This document shows positions 5,884-8,330 of a DNA stretch of 8,330 nt, in pieces. Numbering within the stretch: the first letter of the stretch is position 1; each line of letters opens with the position of its first letter. The notes beneath the pieces were generated by a model. It made no database searches, was not told the origin of the DNA, and saw only the letters and a list, made by a program, of their open reading frames with translations. Made by a program: the position numbers and the translations under genes. Source of the DNA: Abditibacteriota bacterium (GTDB taxonomy: Bacteria > Armatimonadota > UBA5829); the NCBI GenBank assembly GCA_017959625.1, contig JAGDAG010000094.1, positions 1 through 8,330 on the forward strand, written 5' to 3'.

Positions 5884-6216
5884 ATGACTGACGAAAAGAA
5901 GAAATTCGATGAAGAGTTCCCGTACACCGAGGAAGAAGAGCGTGAAGCCCTGAACGAGATCGGGAAACGCTTCAACGTGTATGAAAGCTGCGTGTCGGTT
6001 ATCAACGAACGTTTGGGCGTCACGGTACGGGGCTTCATGGTGCCGGAGGAGGAATGTCCGGATATCGAAAGGCTGAAGGAAGGCTTCACGCCCCTGCGCC
6101 GCCTGGAGGAAAGGCGGCCCGGAGCCGGGCTGGCCTATGACCGTTTGCTGGGGGCGTGGTTCGTATATCCCCTCGACGATGCAAACGATAGCGAAGAAAT
6201 GAAAGGAGAAATGTAA
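5884..6216 (+). CDS. Unrecognised 110-aa protein, first of two tandem paralogues
   Basis: I do not recognise the family. The protein has an acidic N-terminus (KKFDEEFPYTEEEE), then EREALNEIGK (19-28), a conserved C36, and the core GFMVPEEECPD (50-60) with C58, ending in LLGAWFVYPLDD (88-99). It aligns without gaps with the next gene's product over residues 50-94, with about 22 of 45 residues identical by eye. No signal peptide or membrane segment is present. The ATG at 5884 has GGAGG 5 nt upstream (5874-5878). An in-frame ATG at 5866 would put this ribosome site inside the coding sequence and lacks its own, so it was not chosen. It is the first gene after the long leader. The next start lies 3 nt after its stop, so the genes form an operon. 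Confidence 0.75.
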   Translation: MTDEKKKFDEEFPYTEEEEREALNEIGKRFNVYESCVSVINERLGVTVRGFMVPEEECPDIERLKEGFTPLRRLEERRPGAGLAYDRLLGAWFVYPLDDANDSEEMKGEM

Positions 6217-6219
6217 ACT

Positions 6220-6597
6220 ATGATCATGAAAAAGATACAATGCATAACCGAAAAGATCCGTCTCGATCTCTCCCCGGAGGAGAGCGAGGCTATCAGGAAC
6301 ATAGGAAAAATGAACAGAAGTTTCCGCTTTTGCGAAGGCAGCGTCACCATGGATAACGATCTGGTCTACGGGACCCTGGGGGGATATATGATCCCTGTGG
6401 AAGACTGCCCCGACAGAAAAGCGCTTCGGGAAGAGCTGGCGCCTCTGGAGCGGCAGGCGGAAAAGTTCCCCGGGGGACACCTGGTGTTCGATATCCTCGG
6501 CGGGTTCTGGTTTGTCCGCATAGTAACGGAAGAAATAAAAAGCCCCCGCTGCGGAAAGGAAACGGAAGATGAAAACCGATCCGCCCGGTATAAATAA
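6220..6597 (+). CDS. Unrecognised 125-aa protein, second of two tandem paralogues
   Basis: This is a diverged copy of the preceding gene. SPEESEAIRNIGK (18-30), C38, GYMIPVEDCPD (55-65) with C63 and GGFWFV (94-99) match the neighbour. The only length change between the two cysteines is about 3 residues. Both cysteines keep their register: the first lies eight residues after the shared IGK, the second in the CPD motif. The copy has its own N-terminal extension and a charged C-terminal tail after residue 104. AAAGGAG at 6202-6208 lies inside the end of the upstream gene, 11 nt before the ATG, which suggests coupled translation. It is presumably cytoplasmic. A heterodimer with its neighbour is possible but is inference. 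Confidence 0.75.
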   Translation: MIMKKIQCITEKIRLDLSPEESEAIRNIGKMNRSFRFCEGSVTMDNDLVYGTLGGYMIPVEDCPDRKALREELAPLERQAEKFPGGHLVFDILGGFWFVRIVTEEIKSPRCGKETEDENRSARYK

Positions 6598-6610
6598 AAA
6601 AGGAGGCATG

Positions 6611-6850
6611 ATGGAAGGCCGTAAGACCGGAAAGCCGGACAGGCAGCTGCAGATCCTGAACGGCCTGTTCGCCGATCCCCGGTTTTCAAGAAGCGAAAAG
6701 CTGGATATCTGCAGCGCGCTGTGGCGCGTCAACTTCAGAGCGCTGCTTGGAAGCGCAGTATGGTTCTGCAGATGTATCTTTTACGGGACGTACATAATGC
6801 TGCTTGGTTTGCTTTTGTGGCTGGGAGGCAGCGCGTCGGACCGGAAGTAG
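6611..6850 (+). CDS. Small one-pass membrane protein, third cassette gene
   Basis: This 79-aa protein is not recognised. Its first half is basic and polar (GRKTGKPDRQLQILNGLF, then RFSRSEKLDICSALWRVNF), followed by a hydrophobic segment at about 45-72 rich in Leu, Trp and Phe, with C53 and C55. Arg and Lys residues before the segment suggest the N-terminus faces the cytoplasm. GGAGG at 6602-6606 serves either the ATG at 6608 (1 nt away) or that at 6611 (4 nt away); the latter is favoured. An in-frame ATG at 6569 would overlap the upstream gene by 29 bases and has only a weak site. It follows the paralogue pair by 13 nt and ends just before a strong terminator. A membrane anchor or effector for the two soluble neighbours is a guess. 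Confidence 0.65.
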   Translation: MEGRKTGKPDRQLQILNGLFADPRFSRSEKLDICSALWRVNFRALLGSAVWFCRCIFYGTYIMLLGLLLWLGGSASDRK

Positions 6851-6857
6851 CGGCAGG

Positions 6858-6888
6858 AAGCCCGGCGGGAGAGCCCGCCGGGCTTTTT
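6858..6888 (+). terminator. Very strong intrinsic terminator of the cassette
   Basis: AAGCCCGGCGGG (6858-6869) and CCCGCCGGGCTT (6874-6885) form a perfect 12-bp stem around AGAG, running into a T-run at 6884-6888. It starts 8 nt after the last stop codon and isolates the cassette from the downstream glycoside hydrolase. Confidence 0.95.
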
Positions 6889-6903
6889 CTTTCGGGCGCT
6901 TTT

Positions 6904-6933
6904 TTGTTTTGCTCCCCGGGGAAATGCTATAAT
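6904..6933 (+). promoter_or_regulatory. Promoter of the glycoside hydrolase gene
   Basis: TATAAT (6928-6933) is exact; TTGTTT (6904-6909) is a plausible -35 with 18-bp spacing. The start codon at 6951 is only 17 bases beyond the -10 box, so the leader is very short and begins close to the GGAGG at 6940-6944. Confidence 0.7.
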
Positions 6934-6950
6934 AGAACCGGAGGCGATAT

Positions 6951-8330
6951 ATGCGTTTTATCACGGTTTGTTTGTTTATAATTTTTGCCCAGGCGTTTTT
7001 CTGCGCCGCCGGCGCTTCGGAGGGGCAGGCGTCCTGCTTCAGGGGGACGGCTCTGGTGAAGGAAACGGCGGAGGGGGCGGAGCTTTATTACGATTTCGGC
7101 GGAAATGACGGTTCCTACGCGCTGTGCGAAAAAAAAGCCGAAGGGGCTGAGGGCGCCGATACCCTTGAGTTCACCGTTGTGAAGCCGGAGGACCACCGGG
7201 TGAACCTCCGGGTCATGGACGCCGGCGGAGAAGTGTTTCAGAAGCCCCTGCAGCTGCCCGCCTGCCCTTATCCCCTGAAGGTCAGGGTATTTCTGGGGGA
7301 TTATCCCGAGCATTGGGGAGGCAATAACGACGGAGTTTTTGACGGCGCTCCCTCCGCCGTGGGCTTTGCCGTGCTGAAGGGGATGAGCGTATCTTCAAGG
7401 GGGAAGGCTGTGTTCGCCGGCCTCCGTTTCCTGAAGGCGGGAGCGCCTCCCGCCCCTAAGCAGCGCAGGCTGGAAGCCCGGGGGAAAGCCGAAAAGGGAA
7501 AGGCCGTATTCACCGTGAAGGTGTCCGGCGACCCGGGGCCCGCCGTTCTCCGGGCCGTGTTCCGGAACAGCCGCGGCGGCTTTGAAGGGGCGGAAGAAAG
7601 GCGTATCCTTGTGGGAAAAGACTGCTGCGAGACCTTTGCAATCAAGACGGATACTTTTACGGAGGGCGAGTTTTATCTTGACGGCGCCGGCCGCTTTTCT
7701 TCGGAGATAACCTGCGGGCCCTCGGCGGATTACAAAAGAGCGTGCGCCGTGGTGATGCCGCCTCCGTTTTCAGAGGAGGGCCCGGCCCCCGGGCCCGCGC
7801 TGGGGATGGGAGTATATCTTTACAGGCGCAATGATCCCCGGGACGATTATAAGGAGCTGAGGCAGGCTGCGGAGCTTGCCCGCCGCTGCGGTGTGAGGTG
7901 GAGCAGGGAGGAATTCACCTGGCCGGCCATAGAAAAGGAAAGGGGCAAACCGGATTTTTCCTTTTATGACAGGATGGTTGCCGAGGCGGAAAAGGCGGGG
8001 ATAAACATCTACGGGCTGATATGCTATTACGCCGATTGGGCTCAGCCCGCCGCCGACGATGCAAACCGGGAATTCGCGCGTTTCGCCGGGCAGCTGGCGG
8101 AAAGGTATAAGGACAAAATACGCTTCTGGGAGATCTGGAACGAGCCCAACGGCGGCTTTTACCCCTGGGACGTAAACAAATATTACGGGCTGCATAAAAT
8201 GTGTTACGAGGCCATAAAGAAAGTGGATCCCTCGCTTCAGGTGATAGGCTGCTCGTCAGCGGCGGGCAGCGTGGAATTCATACGCGGCGCCGGGGAGGCG
8301 GGGTGCGTTTTTGACATAGCGTCCTCGCAC
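6951..8330 (+). CDS. Secreted clan GH-A glycoside hydrolase (GH39/GH5-like), 3' truncated by window
   Basis: The frame is open for 460 codons to the right edge, so the C-terminus is missing. GGAGG at 6940-6944 sets the ATG at 6951. Residues 1-22 are a signal peptide (FITVCLFIIFAQAFF core, cut probably after CAAGAS), so the enzyme is exported. Residues about 28-270 are beta-rich and fit one or two carbohydrate-binding-like sandwich domains, including GDYPEHWGGNNDGVF (117-130), but I cannot name the family. After a Pro-rich linker (267-284) a TIM-barrel catalytic domain begins: GVRWSREEFTWPAIE, then RFWEIWNEPN (391-400), whose Glu398 is the expected general acid/base of clan GH-A. The chain ends at FDIASSH, probably the barrel strand before the nucleophile Glu, which lies beyond the window. 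Substrate is likely a plant or microbial polysaccharide; the family is unresolved. Confidence 0.85.
   Translation, partial: MRFITVCLFIIFAQAFFCAAGASEGQASCFRGTALVKETAEGAELYYDFGGNDGSYALCEKKAEGAEGADTLEFTVVKPEDHRVNLRVMDAGGEVFQKPLQLPACPYPLKVRVFLGDYPEHWGGNNDGVFDGAPSAVGFAVLKGMSVSSRGKAVFAGLRFLKAGAPPAPKQRRLEARGKAEKGKAVFTVKVSGDPGPAVLRAVFRNSRGGFEGAEERRILVGKDCCETFAIKTDTFTEGEFYLDGAGRFSSEITCGPSADYKRACAVVMPPPFSEEGPAPGPALGMGVYLYRRNDPRDDYKELRQAAELARRCGVRWSREEFTWPAIEKERGKPDFSFYDRMVAEAEKAGINIYGLICYYADWAQPAADDANREFARFAGQLAERYKDKIRFWEIWNEPNGGFYPWDVNKYYGLHKMCYEAIKKVDPSLQVIGCSSAAGSVEFIRGAGEAGCVFDIASSH

Noticed and set aside
5755..6732. 325-codon open frame on the minus strand
   Set aside because: It runs across the leader, both paralogues and part of the membrane-protein gene in antisense; the paralogy of the plus-strand products shows that strand is coding.
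4372..6888. Integrated mobile element or prophage
   Set aside because: The XRE repressor is phage-like, but no integrase, transposase, terminal repeats or attachment-site duplication could be seen.
7301..8195. Minus-strand open frames at 7301-7645 and 7770-8195
   Set aside because: They are antisense to the glycoside hydrolase, which has a signal peptide and the NEP catalytic motif.

Overview
The window looks like ordinary chromosomal DNA from an anaerobic, probably diderm, bacterium. The evidence is a NifU-like/GGGtGRT gene pair typical of anaerobes, a secreted protein with outer-membrane-like beta-strand character ending in Phe, a secreted clan GH-A glycoside hydrolase, strong AGGAGG-type ribosome binding sites, and consensus sigma70-type promoters. 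A fibre-degrading gut or rumen lineage (for example Abditibacteriota/Armatimonadota-like) would fit. That placement is inference: the window holds no rRNA or marker gene that fixes the taxon.

Layout, left to right. (1) Positions 10-1840 hold a two-gene operon: a promoter with a palindrome over its -35 box, a NifU/IscU-like iron-sulfur scaffold protein, a GGGtGRT-family protein translationally coupled to it, and an intrinsic terminator. (2) Positions 1850-3832 hold a second promoter, a membrane-anchored WD40-like (PD40) beta-propeller protein, a secreted beta-rich protein, and a terminator. (3) Positions 3843-4337 encode a GNAT acetyltransferase starting just after that terminator and converging on the next unit.

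(4) Positions 4372-6890 form the least explained part. A phage-repressor-like XRE/HTH protein and an unrecognised 139-aa protein are on the minus strand. Divergently, a perfect-consensus promoter (TTGACA-17-TATAAT), with an inverted repeat over its -35 box, drives a leader of about 370 nt rich in hairpins. Three small genes follow: two tandem paralogues (110 and 125 aa, two conserved cysteines each) and a 79-aa one-pass membrane protein, closed by a very strong terminator. The arrangement looks like a repressor-controlled switch for an uncharacterised three-gene cassette. (5) Positions 6904-8330 carry another good promoter and the first 460 codons of a secreted glycoside hydrolase that runs off the right edge.

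The units appear transcriptionally independent: terminators stand at 1813, 3807 and 6858, and promoters are visible at 15, 1850, 5424 (minus), 5477 and 6904. No tRNA, rRNA, CRISPR array, insertion sequence, integrase or attachment site was seen.
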